64,000 nt of DNA from assembly GCF_042676065.1 (NCBI RefSeq), contig NZ_JBHTJO010000002.1, positions 310,001-374,000 on the forward strand. The letters are read 5' to 3'. How positions within the stretch are numbered: position 1 is the first letter of the stretch; every line of letters starts with the position of its first letter. Of the stretch, positions 34,312-42,620 are shown piece by piece. The notes under the pieces were generated by a model, which had not been told where the DNA came from, did not search any database, and worked only from the letters and a program-made list of their open reading frames with translations. Origin of the DNA: Methyloligella solikamskensis. GTDB lineage: Bacteria > Pseudomonadota > Alphaproteobacteria > Rhizobiales > Methyloligellaceae. Both the position numbers and the translations under genes were made by a program.

Positions 34312-34728
34312 TTAAGTCTCGTCGCGGAAGAACGCGTCCACGCTCGCCTGGCTTAGGCGCTCAGACGTATCGTCCGCTTCCGGCTTGGAGCCCAGCGCTT
34401 CCAGGCGTTTCGCCATCAGCGCGTTGACGATTCGGCTGGCATGGGTCGCCCGCTGGCCGACCAGATCCTCGAAGCCACAAGCCGTCATGATCTCGATTGC
34501 CGCGGCTTCGGCCGCAGCGCGGCATTCCTCGGCATTGCCCTCATCGAGGGAGTCGAGCAGGCCCTCGCACGCGCTCAGGATCTGATTCGCCGCCGTGTTG
34601 GCTTCGGTCTTGATTGTCCTGAGGTCGCGGAGCGCCTCTGCGAGATCCGACATTTCCTCGGCCTGCTGGCTGCCTTCAGCCCCTGCGCCGTCCCACCCGC
34701 GCGACTGCGCGGCCATCCTCTGCCCCAT
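34312..34728 (-). CDS. CheZ-like phosphatase partner of CheY
   Basis: This is a 138 aa helical protein. The segment 'TACGFEDLVGQRATHASRIV' matches the CheZ catalytic region (typically 'F-Q-D-L-T-G-Q'), with D88 and Q92 spaced D-x3-Q like E. coli D143/Q147. Two helices before it could form the CheZ dimer hairpin. The C terminus 'LSQASVDAFFRDE' resembles the CheY-binding tail. It is shorter than E. coli CheZ (214 aa). It lies 21 bases after a cheY gene on the same strand, which supports the assignment. No other chemotaxis genes are in the window. The role, removing phosphate from CheY, is inferred. Confidence 0.75.
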   Translation of the reverse strand: MGQRMAAQSRGWDGAGAEGSQQAEEMSDLAEALRDLRTIKTEANTAANQILSACEGLLDSLDEGNAEECRAAAEAAAIEIMTACGFEDLVGQRATHASRIVNALMAKRLEALGSKPEADDTSERLSQASVDAFFRDET

Positions 34729-34749
34729 GCTGTCCCCGTACTCTGAAAA

Positions 34750-35133
34750 CTATTTGCCGAAGATCGATTCGATCTTGGCGCGCAGCGTGGTGGCGTTGAA
34801 CGGCTTAACGATATAGCTGTTCACCCCGGCATGCCGGGCGGCCACAACATTCTCTGTCTTCGATTCCGCCGTCACCATGAGGAACGGCGTCTTTTGCAAG
34901 TGGTTGTCGGCGCGGACCTCGCGCAGGAACTCGTAGCCGGTCATCGGCTCCATGTTCCAGTCGGAGATCACCAGACCGTAATCCTGCTCCCGCATCATGT
35001 TGAGAGCGGAGCTCCCGTCGGATGCCTCGTCCACATTGGTGAAGCCGAGTTGTTTCAGGAGATTGCGGATGATTCGGACCATGGTCCGGTAATCGTCTAC
35101 CACAAGAACACGCATATTCGGATCGAAGCTCAT
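34750..35133 (-). CDS. cheY: Single-domain response regulator CheY
   Basis: This is a 127 aa receiver-only protein. ATG 35133 ('MSFDPNMRVLVVDDYRTMVR') fits the normal CheY length; a longer start at 35199 is possible. Acidic pocket 'VVDD', phospho-acceptor Asp in 'LVISDWNMEPMTGYEF', Thr in 'FLMVTAES' and Lys in 'SYIVKPFNA' are all present. The sequence is close to the chemotaxis CheY proteins of rhizobia. It is followed by a CheZ-like phosphatase gene. This pair sits outside any che operon in the window. Confidence 0.9.
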   Translation of the reverse strand: MSFDPNMRVLVVDDYRTMVRIIRNLLKQLGFTNVDEASDGSSALNMMREQDYGLVISDWNMEPMTGYEFLREVRADNHLQKTPFLMVTAESKTENVVAARHAGVNSYIVKPFNATTLRAKIESIFGK

Positions 35134-35344
35134 CTTGTGTCCACCATGCCCGAGGATAGCGTTGTAGCTGGCCTGTTGCGGGTCCCCCATGATCATCATC
35201 GGTCTGTCCCTCGCGTCACCGCTATGAAAGTGAGTAAGAGTAGAGCAACCCCATGAACGGACCGTTAAGCGTCAGAATGCGCGGTTTGCAGTGCACAAGG
35301 CGGTTCTGTAATTTGCGCGCCGACTGACAAAGAAGGACCAATCG

Positions 35345-35818
35345 ATGCAAGACACTCCGACTGCCCAGCCGAAAATGGATACGCTCGGCCACGGCTACTA
35401 TTTCGAGGACCTAAAAGAGGGCATGGAGGAGAGCTTCTCCAAGGTCATCAGCGAGCAGGATGTTGACCAGTTCGCTATTCTGTCCGGCGACCGCAATCCG
35501 GTGCATCTGAGCGACGAATTCGCCGCCGGCACGATTTTCAAGAAGCGGATCGCTCATGGGTTCCTGACCGGCAGCCTGATCTCCACCGTGCTCGGTACGA
35601 AGCTTCCGGGACCTGGCTGCATCTATCTCGGTCAGGATCTGAAGTTCATGGCGCCGGTCTATCTCGGCGACGAGGTCACAGCGACGGTCACCATTCAGGG
35701 GCTCGATCCCGACAAGCGTCGCGTCGTGTTGAATTGCGTATGCAGCGTCGATGGCAAAGCGGTCCTGACGGGCGTGGCCGTGGTTATGGTCGACAGCCGC
35801 GAGAAGAAGAAGCGGTAG
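35345..35818 (+). CDS. MaoC-like (R)-specific enoyl-CoA hydratase (PhaJ-like)
   Basis: This is a 157 aa single hot-dog-fold hydratase. The catalytic motif 'DQFAILSGDRNPVHLSDEF' supplies Asp and His, and 'IAHGFLTGSLISTVLG' follows, as in PhaJ. PhaJ converts trans-2-enoyl-CoA from beta-oxidation to (R)-3-hydroxyacyl-CoA for polyhydroxyalkanoate synthesis; a phasin gene is present at 5136. Other MaoC dehydratases share the motif, so the exact substrate is uncertain. It lies 35 bases before ribF and may be cotranscribed with it. Confidence 0.85.
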   Translation: MQDTPTAQPKMDTLGHGYYFEDLKEGMEESFSKVISEQDVDQFAILSGDRNPVHLSDEFAAGTIFKKRIAHGFLTGSLISTVLGTKLPGPGCIYLGQDLKFMAPVYLGDEVTATVTIQGLDPDKRRVVLNCVCSVDGKAVLTGVAVVMVDSREKKKR

Positions 35819-35852
35819 AAGCCTCGCTACGCGACGCTGAGGGATGTGAAAA

Positions 35853-36806
35853 ATGGATGTTATTCGCGGCTGGCAGAATGTGCCGGCTTCAGCGAAGGGC
35901 GCGGTGCTTGCCATCGGCAATTTCGACGGTGTGCATCGCGGCCATCAGATGGTGCTCCGCCGGGCCATGGAGATCGCCAAGGCGGAAGGCCGCCAGGCCG
36001 GCACGATTCTGTTCGAGCCGCACCCGGTGGAGTATTTCGCGCCCGAAAAGCCGTTCTTTCGTCTGACGCCCCTGGACGTAAAGCTCGAGCTGCTCGAGGA
36101 GCTAGGGCTGGATCAGGCGGTGGTCCTTGATTTCGACGCCGAGCTTTGCGCGCTGACCGCCCAGGAGTTCGCCGAGCAGGTGATTTCCGAAGGCATCGGC
36201 GCCCATCACATCGTGGTTGGCTACGACTTCAAATACGGCAAGGGCCGCGGCGGCTCCACCGAGGATCTGAAGCGCATGGGCGAAGAGCTGGGCTTCGGTG
36301 TGTCCGTGGTCGACCCCGTCAGCGGTGGCGGCTCGACGTATTCCTCGAGCCGGGCGCGCGATCATCTGCGCCGCGGGGAACTGCGCGAGGCAGGCGAAAC
36401 CCTGGGGTATTGGTGGCGGGTCCGTGGTGCTGTCGAGGCCGGCGCCGGGCGCGGCAAGGGGCTCGGCTTTCCCACGGTCAATCTCGAGCTTAGGCCGGGT
36501 CAGGCTCTGGCCCATGGCATCTATGCCGTACGCGTCGTCGTCGACGACAAGACCTATGCTGCGGCGGGCTATCTGGGCGAACGTCCGACTTTCGGTGCAG
36601 GGCCTCCCATATTCGAGGCGTTCCTGTTCGATTTCGAAGGCGATCTCTACGGCAAGGACATCGAGATCGTCTTCGTCGAGCATATCCGCGAGGACGAGAC
36701 GTTTGAGACGCCAGAGGCCCTGGCGGAGCAGATGGATCGGGACTGCAGGAAGATCGAGCAAATTCTGCGCGACGCCCCGGCCAGCCCCGTCGTTGGCGGC
36801 ATCTAG
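35853..36806 (+). CDS. ribF: Bifunctional riboflavin kinase/FAD synthetase
   Basis: This enzyme makes FMN from riboflavin and then FAD. It is 317 aa, normal for the family. The N-terminal FAD synthetase is a nucleotidyltransferase with 'AIGNFDGVHRGHQMVL'. 'YDFKYGKGRGGS' and 'YSSSRARDHLRRGEL' follow. The C-terminal riboflavin kinase has 'GRGKGLGFPTVNLELRPGQ' and 'GIYAVRV'. It is followed by ileS and lspA, the common ribF-ileS-lspA order, here with a repeat element and a basic leader sequence between ribF and ileS. Confidence 0.95.
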   Translation: MDVIRGWQNVPASAKGAVLAIGNFDGVHRGHQMVLRRAMEIAKAEGRQAGTILFEPHPVEYFAPEKPFFRLTPLDVKLELLEELGLDQAVVLDFDAELCALTAQEFAEQVISEGIGAHHIVVGYDFKYGKGRGGSTEDLKRMGEELGFGVSVVDPVSGGGSTYSSSRARDHLRRGELREAGETLGYWWRVRGAVEAGAGRGKGLGFPTVNLELRPGQALAHGIYAVRVVVDDKTYAAAGYLGERPTFGAGPPIFEAFLFDFEGDLYGKDIEIVFVEHIREDETFETPEALAEQMDRDCRKIEQILRDAPASPVVGGI

Positions 36807-36834
36807 GCACCGACATTTTGAGAGACCGCAGGTC

Positions 36835-36966
36835 ACACCCTTCGAGACGGACCTTCGGTCCCCTTAGGGTGAGGCGCCCAAGGTCAGGACTGTTCCAGGC
36901 CCGAATCCTTTGACTGTCTCCTCATGGTGAGGGCGCGAGAAGCGCGCGTCTCGAACCATGCAGGCC
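36835..36966. repeat. Composite inverted repeat, copy 2 (opposite orientation)
   Basis: The element contains CACCCTTCGAGACGG, CCTTAGGGTGAGG, a spacer, then CTCCTCATGGTGAGGG and CGCGTCTCGAACCATGCAGG. It is the reverse complement arrangement of the copies at 23297 and 52328. The spacer and loop centres differ between copies, while the arm ends are kept. It lies between ribF and ileS. Confidence 0.85.
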
Positions 36967-37064
36967 CTGAGCGGAGCCACCGCTCTTCTCTGGATTGTCT
37001 TTTGTCCGGTTGCTAGAAGGCGGAGAGTTTCGAGCCCGACGACGCGAACCGAAGCATACTCATC

Positions 37065-40000
37065 ATGGCGAAGGATGATGCGGCGCCGAAAAAGCGCGCC
37101 GCCAGCAAAGCTGCATCTGCCAGAAAGCCTGCCAAGGTGAGCGCCAAAGGCCGGAAGCCTAGCGCTGCGCCGGCCACCACCACGGAAAACTCGGCGGTGA
37201 AGAGTTCTGCGGCCATGCAGGACGCTGTGAAGAAGGCGGCTGCGACGAAGGCAGCCAAGCGGCCGGCGACCAAGGCGGGTGCCCGGAAGAGGTCTGCGGA
37301 ATCGGCCAAAAGCTCGGCAGCCCCGGGAAAGACGGCGCCGGCTGGGCAGCGGGTAAGCCGGGCAGGGACGGCATCGAAGACCACGGCCAAGGGAATTGAG
37401 AAGGCAACGCGTTCGGGGAAGGCAGGGCGTCAGACCAAGCCTTCGGCACCGGCACGCAGAAAAACCCCACCAGCCAGTCGGTCGGCAGCGAGCCCTGGGA
37501 CCCGAAAGGCATCGGGAGTCCCGGCCGCTGAGACGAGCCCTGCATCAACCCAGGGTTCATCAGGAAAGGATTCCCCTGCCAGAAGCTCAGCGGCGAAGTC
37601 GGCTTCGAAAGCGACGACGACGTCCGCCAGAACATCATCCAAGGCATTTGGAAAGGCATCTGGGAAGAACCCTGCCATGCCTGCAGGGAAGGCCTCAGCC
37701 AAGGTAAATACTGCTCCCAGAACGCAAGCCACGGCTCGATCCAAGGCTCGGCCCATGCCAGAGCGGGCGGCAAGGCCGGCTTCTGGGGTGCAATCCCCAG
37801 GAACCGTTGCCACATCTCAGGCCAGACCATCAGCGGCGAAACGGGCTCCGGTTCAGGCTGCCAATAAGACGGCGAAGTCCAGGCAGGGGGAGACGAAGGC
37901 GTCGAAGCCGGGTAAGAAGCGTGCCCAGAAGGTGCAGGCGAAGTCACCTCCGGCGCGGGATGCTGCCGTTCGGAAGGCTTCCCGGCCTCCGTCGGATCCC
38001 AGACCGCCAACGCACGATCCATCGCTTCAAAGAAATTCTTCAAAGATGACTACTCCACCAGCCGATAAATCAGAGCTTGCCTCAAATAAGACCGCGGAGC
38101 CAGCCTCCGGCGGCAAAGAAGACAAGGGCCGCAACTGGAGCGAGACGCTCTTCCTGCCGAAGACCGACTTCCCCATGAAGGCCGGCCTGCCCAAGCGCGA
38201 GCCGGAGCTGATCGCCCGCTGGAACGAGATCGAGCTCTATAAGCGCCTGCGAGACGAGGCGAGGGGGCGCGGCAAGTTCGTGCTCCATGACGGCCCGCCC
38301 TACGCCAACGGCAATCTTCATATCGGCCACGCCCTCAACAAGACGTTGAAGGATGTGGTCGTCCGCTCCCAAGGCATGATGGGCAAGGATGCGCCCTACG
38401 TGCCGGGCTGGGACTGCCACGGCCTGCCCATCGAGTGGAAGGTCGAGGAAGGCTTTCGCGAGAAGGGCAAGAACAAGGACGAGATCCCGATCAACTCTTT
38501 CCGGCGCGTCTGCCGGGAGTTCGCCGACAAATGGGTGAAGATCCAGTCCGAGGAATTCCAGCGGCTGGGCATGCTCGGCGACTGGGACAATCCCTATACG
38601 ACCATGGCCTTCGAGGCCGAAGCGATCATCGCCGAAGAGCTGATGAAATTCGCTCTGAACGGCTTGCTCTATCGCGGCTCCAAGCCGGTCATGTGGTCGG
38701 TCGTGGAGAAGACGGCGCTCGCAGAGGCCGAGGTCGAATATCAGGAGGTCGTGTCCGACACGATCTTCGTGAAGTTCCCCGTGACCGACGGCCCCGCCGA
38801 TCTCGCTGGCGCCTCCGTCGTCATCTGGACCACCACGCCCTGGACCATCCCCGGCAACCGGGCCATCGCCTATTCGCCCAACATCGAATACGGCCTCTAC
38901 GAGGTCACCGATGCGCCTGCGGACAACTGGGCCAAGGTCGGCGATAAGCTGATCCTTGCCGACGCCCTTGCGGAGAACCTCAAGACCGCCGCGCGGATCG
39001 AAGAGTGGAAGCGCCTGTACTCCATTTCTTCCGATACTCTGAAATACTCGCATGCAGCCCATCCGTTGAGTGGGCGAGGCTACGATTTCCGTGTTCCACT
39101 TCTGCCCGGCGATCACGTCACCGCCGAGACCGGTACCGGCTTCGTGCACACGGCGCCCGGCCACGGCATGGAGGATTTCGAGCTCTGGGAAGACAAAAAG
39201 CGCCTACTGGAAGAGCGTGGCATCGACACGGCCATCCCGTTCACCGTGGACGCCGACGGCTTCTTCACCGATCAGGCTCACGGCTTCGCAGGCAAACGCG
39301 TTCTCACCGATAAGGGCGAGAAGGGCGACGCCAACGAGAGCGTCATCGCCGCGTTGAAGGACGCCGACGCGCTCGTCGCCCGCGGCAAGCTTCGCCACGA
39401 CTATCCCCATTCCTGGCGTTCCAAGAAGCCGGTGATCTTTCGCAATACGCCGCAATGGTTCATCGCCATGGATGAGCCCATCGACGGTAGTGTGGATAGC
39501 TTGCGCGACCGGGCACTGCGCTCCATCCGCGAGACCCGCTTTGTGCCGGCCTCCGGCGAGAACCGTCTGCGCGGCATGGTGGAGTCCAAGCCTGACTGGG
39601 TGGTCTCCCGCCAGCGCGCCTGGGGCGTGCCCATAACCGTTTTCCGTCACGCGGAGCGGGGCGACATCGCGCCGGGGCCGAAATTCGGCCATTCGGAAGA
39701 GCTTGTCGCGCGCATCGGGGATGCTTTCCGCACCGAAGGCGCCGATGCGTGGTTCGCCGATGGGGCCAAGGAACGCTTCCTGAGCGGCCTCGTGGACGAT
39801 CCGGCCCAGTGGGAGAAGGTCGACGACATTCTCGATGTCTGGTTCGATTCCGGCTCCACCCATGCCTTCGTGCTGGAGCAGCGCGAAGACCTGAAATGGC
39901 CGGCCTCGCTCTATCTGGAAGGCTCCGACCAGCATCGCGGCTGGTTCCAGTCCTCCATGCTGGAAGCCTGCGGCACGCGCGGCCGCGCGCCCTACGAGGC

Positions 40001-41045
40001 CGTGCTGACCCACGGCTTCACCATGGACGAGCAGGGCCGGAAGATGTCGAAATCCGCCGGCAACACCACTGCGCCACAGGACGTCATCAAGCAGTCCGGC
40101 GCCGAGATCATACGCCTCTGGGCCATGTCCTCGGACTATTGGGAGGATCTGCGCATCGGCCCGGAGATCCTGAAGGCCAATGTCGACGCGTACCGGAAGC
40201 TCAGGAACGCCATCCGCTTCATGCTCGGCAATCTCGCTCATTACCGGGACGATCTCCGGGTTTGCCCCGGCGATATGCCGGAGCTGGAGCGTTACATGCT
40301 GCATCGGCTGGCGGAGCTGGATGCCCAGGTCCGGGCGAACTACAACGCCTTCGACTTCAAGCGGGTCTTCCAGGCGCTGTTCAATTTCTGCGTCAACGAC
40401 CTGTCGGCCTTCTATTTCGATATCCGGAAGGACGGGCTCTATTGCGAGCCCTACGACAGCCTGACCCGCCGGTCGGCTCTGACAGTGCTCGATCAACTCT
40501 TCAATACGCTCACCGCCTGGCTCGCCCCCATGCTCTGCTTCACCATGGAGGAGGCTTGGCTGAACCGCTATCCGAGCGACAAGGGTTCGGTCCATCTGCG
40601 CCACTTCCCCGATATCCCAGAAGAATGGCTGGACGAGGAACTGGACCAGAAATGGCGGAAGGTCCGTCAGATCCGCCGCGTGGTGACGGGCGCGCTCGAG
40701 ATCGAGCGGAAAGAGCACCGCATCGGCGCCAGCCTCGATGCGGCGCCCAAGGTCTATATCGCCGATCAGGATCTGCGCGCCGCGCTCTCCGGCCTCGATC
40801 CGGCGGAAATCTTCATCACCTCCGATGCGCGCCTCCTCATGGGCGAAGGATCGGACGACGCCTTCCGCCTGGACGAGGTGCCCGGTGTTGCCGTCGAGGT
40901 GGAGCTGGCCGAGGGGAAGAAATGTGCCCGCTCCTGGAAGATCTCCGAAGAGGTGGGCTCAGATCCGGACTACCCCGATCTCAGCCCGCGCGATGCGGAA
41001 GCGGTGCGCCAGTTCGAACGCCGCCAAGCCGAAGCGGCGGAGTAG
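37065..41045 (+). CDS. ileS: Isoleucyl-tRNA synthetase with a long histone-H1-like N-terminal extension
   Basis: One uninterrupted frame encodes 1326 aa. Residues 328-1326 (from ATG 38046) are a normal class I IleRS: 'GNLHIGHALNK' (HIGH) and 'KMSKSAGNT' (KMSKS), an editing domain, and 'HGLPIEWKVEE'. The C-terminal zinc knuckle has lost most cysteines ('KKCARSWKISEEVGSDPDYP'). Residues 1-327 are low-complexity Lys/Ala/Ser/Arg/Pro, very basic, with short degenerate repeats such as 'KASGKNPAMPAGKASAKV', like bacterial histone-H1 tails. Codon choice there is less GC-biased than in the enzyme. Neither ATG 37065 nor ATG 38046 has a strong ribosome site, so it is unclear whether the tail is translated with the enzyme. 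The following lspA gene is 9 bases away. Confidence 0.9.
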   Translation: MAKDDAAPKKRAASKAASARKPAKVSAKGRKPSAAPATTTENSAVKSSAAMQDAVKKAAATKAAKRPATKAGARKRSAESAKSSAAPGKTAPAGQRVSRAGTASKTTAKGIEKATRSGKAGRQTKPSAPARRKTPPASRSAASPGTRKASGVPAAETSPASTQGSSGKDSPARSSAAKSASKATTTSARTSSKAFGKASGKNPAMPAGKASAKVNTAPRTQATARSKARPMPERAARPASGVQSPGTVATSQARPSAAKRAPVQAANKTAKSRQGETKASKPGKKRAQKVQAKSPPARDAAVRKASRPPSDPRPPTHDPSLQRNSSKMTTPPADKSELASNKTAEPASGGKEDKGRNWSETLFLPKTDFPMKAGLPKREPELIARWNEIELYKRLRDEARGRGKFVLHDGPPYANGNLHIGHALNKTLKDVVVRSQGMMGKDAPYVPGWDCHGLPIEWKVEEGFREKGKNKDEIPINSFRRVCREFADKWVKIQSEEFQRLGMLGDWDNPYTTMAFEAEAIIAEELMKFALNGLLYRGSKPVMWSVVEKTALAEAEVEYQEVVSDTIFVKFPVTDGPADLAGASVVIWTTTPWTIPGNRAIAYSPNIEYGLYEVTDAPADNWAKVGDKLILADALAENLKTAARIEEWKRLYSISSDTLKYSHAAHPLSGRGYDFRVPLLPGDHVTAETGTGFVHTAPGHGMEDFELWEDKKRLLEERGIDTAIPFTVDADGFFTDQAHGFAGKRVLTDKGEKGDANESVIAALKDADALVARGKLRHDYPHSWRSKKPVIFRNTPQWFIAMDEPIDGSVDSLRDRALRSIRETRFVPASGENRLRGMVESKPDWVVSRQRAWGVPITVFRHAERGDIAPGPKFGHSEELVARIGDAFRTEGADAWFADGAKERFLSGLVDDPAQWEKVDDILDVWFDSGSTHAFVLEQREDLKWPASLYLEGSDQHRGWFQSSMLEACGTRGRAPYEAVLTHGFTMDEQGRKMSKSAGNTTAPQDVIKQSGAEIIRLWAMSSDYWEDLRIGPEILKANVDAYRKLRNAIRFMLGNLAHYRDDLRVCPGDMPELERYMLHRLAELDAQVRANYNAFDFKRVFQALFNFCVNDLSAFYFDIRKDGLYCEPYDSLTRRSALTVLDQLFNTLTAWLAPMLCFTMEEAWLNRYPSDKGSVHLRHFPDIPEEWLDEELDQKWRKVRQIRRVVTGALEIERKEHRIGASLDAAPKVYIADQDLRAALSGLDPAEIFITSDARLLMGEGSDDAFRLDEVPGVAVEVELAEGKKCARSWKISEEVGSDPDYPDLSPRDAEAVRQFERRQAEAAE

Positions 41046-41054
41046 GGGGCGAAG

Positions 41055-41603
41055 ATGGCCATGGAGCAGGAAGACATGGAAGGCCGCGCGCCGGCTGTGC
41101 CCATGCAATGGGCGCATTTCAAGCTCGGCATGATCGTGGCCGTCATTGCTCTGGTCCTCGACCAGGCGAACAAGCTCTGGCTGATCTTCTCCTACGATAT
41201 CGCGGAGAAGGCGCCCGTGAGCCTCGCCCCGTTCTTCGACCTGGTCATGGTGTGGAACCGCGGCATCAGCTACGGGCTGCTCCAGCAGGAGTCCGATTTC
41301 GGCCGCTGGGCACTGATCGTCTTCGCCTTCGGTGTCTCCATCGGCCTCGCCCTATGGCTGTTCCGCCTGGAGACGCGGCTTGCCGCCATCTCCGTGGGGC
41401 TGATTATCGGCGGCGCCATCGGTAACGCTATCGACCGCATCGCCTACGGCGCCGTGGCCGATTTCTACTCGATGCAGATCTTCGGATTCGACTGGTACGT
41501 GTTCAACCTTGCCGATTGCTGGGTGGTTGTCGGGGTCGTCGGCCTTCTTTATGACTCTTTGTTCGGGCACCATAAAAAGGTCTCAAACCGTTCTAAAATG
41601 TAG
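41055..41603 (+). CDS. lspA: Lipoprotein signal peptidase (signal peptidase II)
   Basis: This inner-membrane aspartyl protease removes signal peptides from prolipoproteins. It is 182 aa with four membrane helices. Catalytic aspartates D127 ('GNAIDRIAYG') and D154 ('FNLADCWVVVG') fit the family dyad. 'VWNRGISYGLLQ' corresponds to the conserved Asn-Gly-Phe/Tyr region. An N-terminal extension of about 20 residues is present. It follows ileS by 9 bases and precedes a probable lipoprotein gene, a likely client. Confidence 0.95.
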   Translation: MAMEQEDMEGRAPAVPMQWAHFKLGMIVAVIALVLDQANKLWLIFSYDIAEKAPVSLAPFFDLVMVWNRGISYGLLQQESDFGRWALIVFAFGVSIGLALWLFRLETRLAAISVGLIIGGAIGNAIDRIAYGAVADFYSMQIFGFDWYVFNLADCWVVVGVVGLLYDSLFGHHKKVSNRSKM

Positions 41604-41652
41604 GAAAATCTTGGGTCTACCCGGGTTTTATCCGACGACTTTTGAGGGAATT

Positions 41653-42267
41653 GTGGGGCAACGCCTGCTGAAAGCCGGAATTTTTGGCGACTCGCGACTT
41701 GCGCGCGGGATCCTTGCTGCGTGCCTTTCCGGTTGCGTGCTGACCCTCGGCGGCTGCGGCGGCGTGGAGTTCCAGGGCAAGATTTTCGACTATGCCGGCC
41801 TGTCTGGTGAGCGCCAGCAGGAGGACGTGCAGATGTCCGAACGCGCGCCCCTCGTGATCCCGCCGAACACAAATCACCTTCCGCCTCCTGGCTCCGGCCC
41901 GGCCACGCCCAGCGCCTGGCCCACGAACCCGGAAGTGGCGGCCCGCGAAGCCCAGCAGCAGCAGGCGGCCGCGGAGAAGAAGGACGCCGAGACCCAGGAT
42001 CCGCTCAATCCTTACGCCGGCAAGCCGACCTTGCTGGATAAGTTGTTCGGCCGCGACAAGGAGCCGGCGCCTGAGGTGGCCGCCGTTCCCGAGCCCGATC
42101 CCTCTGCCGCCATTCCGCCGGTCAACCGCAGCGGTCAGAGCGCGCCTCAGCGCAATGCCTACAAGCCTCCCACCGAGGGCCCGGCGCCTAGGCCTAGCGA
42201 GGAAGAGGAAGAGCCCAAGGCTTCCACCTACGAGTCCGTCAACGATGGCTCCTACCGGGGCATGTAA
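41653..42267 (+). CDS. Proline-rich lipoprotein (possibly DUF3035/BamF-like)
   Basis: GTG 41653 follows GAGGGAATT and gives 204 aa; the longer frame from 41509 overlaps lspA and is less likely. The signal sequence ends in a lipobox 'LTLGGC'. The mature protein has 'MSERAPLVIPPN' and 'HLPPPGSG', which recall the DUF3035 (BamF) lipoproteins of alphaproteobacteria. A Gln/Ala-rich segment, 'LLDKLFGRDKEP' and a Pro/Glu-rich disordered tail follow. BamF is part of the outer-membrane beta-barrel assembly machine; the match here is by motif memory only. The stop overlaps the next start (TAATG). Confidence 0.72.
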   Translation: MGQRLLKAGIFGDSRLARGILAACLSGCVLTLGGCGGVEFQGKIFDYAGLSGERQQEDVQMSERAPLVIPPNTNHLPPPGSGPATPSAWPTNPEVAAREAQQQQAAAEKKDAETQDPLNPYAGKPTLLDKLFGRDKEPAPEVAAVPEPDPSAAIPPVNRSGQSAPQRNAYKPPTEGPAPRPSEEEEEPKASTYESVNDGSYRGM

Positions 42268-42572
42268 TGCACTCTTCGAAGTTGGTTGCTCTGCTCGCCG
42301 GCCCGTTGCTGGCGATGCAACTCCTCACGTCGTTTTTCACGCCGCTCTCGCCCGCACGGGCTGAGGAGGCGGCCGATCCGGCAAAGCCAAAATGCGAGAT
42401 TGCAGAGGTCAACCCCGTGACCGGCCACGCCATCTGCATCAAGCCGATCGGCGCGCCAGTCGAAATGCCGCCGCCCGAGGAAGAGGTCTCCGAGGATTGC
42501 CAGCCCGGCGACGAGTCCACGGAGGATTGGAGCTGGAGCTCCAAATGCCGCCCCGAAACCGTGGGTCAATGA
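42267..42572 (+). CDS. Small secreted protein of unknown function
   Basis: This is a 101 aa protein with a signal peptide ('LVALLAGPLLAMQLLTSFF', cleavage after 'ARA'). The mature part is short and acidic with four cysteines ('KPKCEIAEVN', 'HAICIKPIG', 'SEDCQPGDES', 'SSKCRPE') that could form two disulfides. It contains 'EMPPPEEEVSED'. I do not recognise a family. Its start overlaps the stop of the lipoprotein gene, so the two are translationally coupled and probably act in the same envelope process. Confidence 0.7.
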   Translation: MHSSKLVALLAGPLLAMQLLTSFFTPLSPARAEEAADPAKPKCEIAEVNPVTGHAICIKPIGAPVEMPPPEEEVSEDCQPGDESTEDWSWSSKCRPETVGQ

Positions 42573-42620
42573 CCGATCCGTTAGGTGTACCGGGTTTTCT
42601 TCCGTGCTATCACCTTGCCC

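Noticed and set aside
37159..38043. A 294-codon minus-strand frame rich in Trp, Pro and Ser, opposite the IleRS N-terminal tail.
   Set aside because: It would need a TTG start, has no ribosome site or recognisable domain, and its odd composition is what the complement of Lys/Ala/Pro codons produces. The plus frame joins directly to a real gene.
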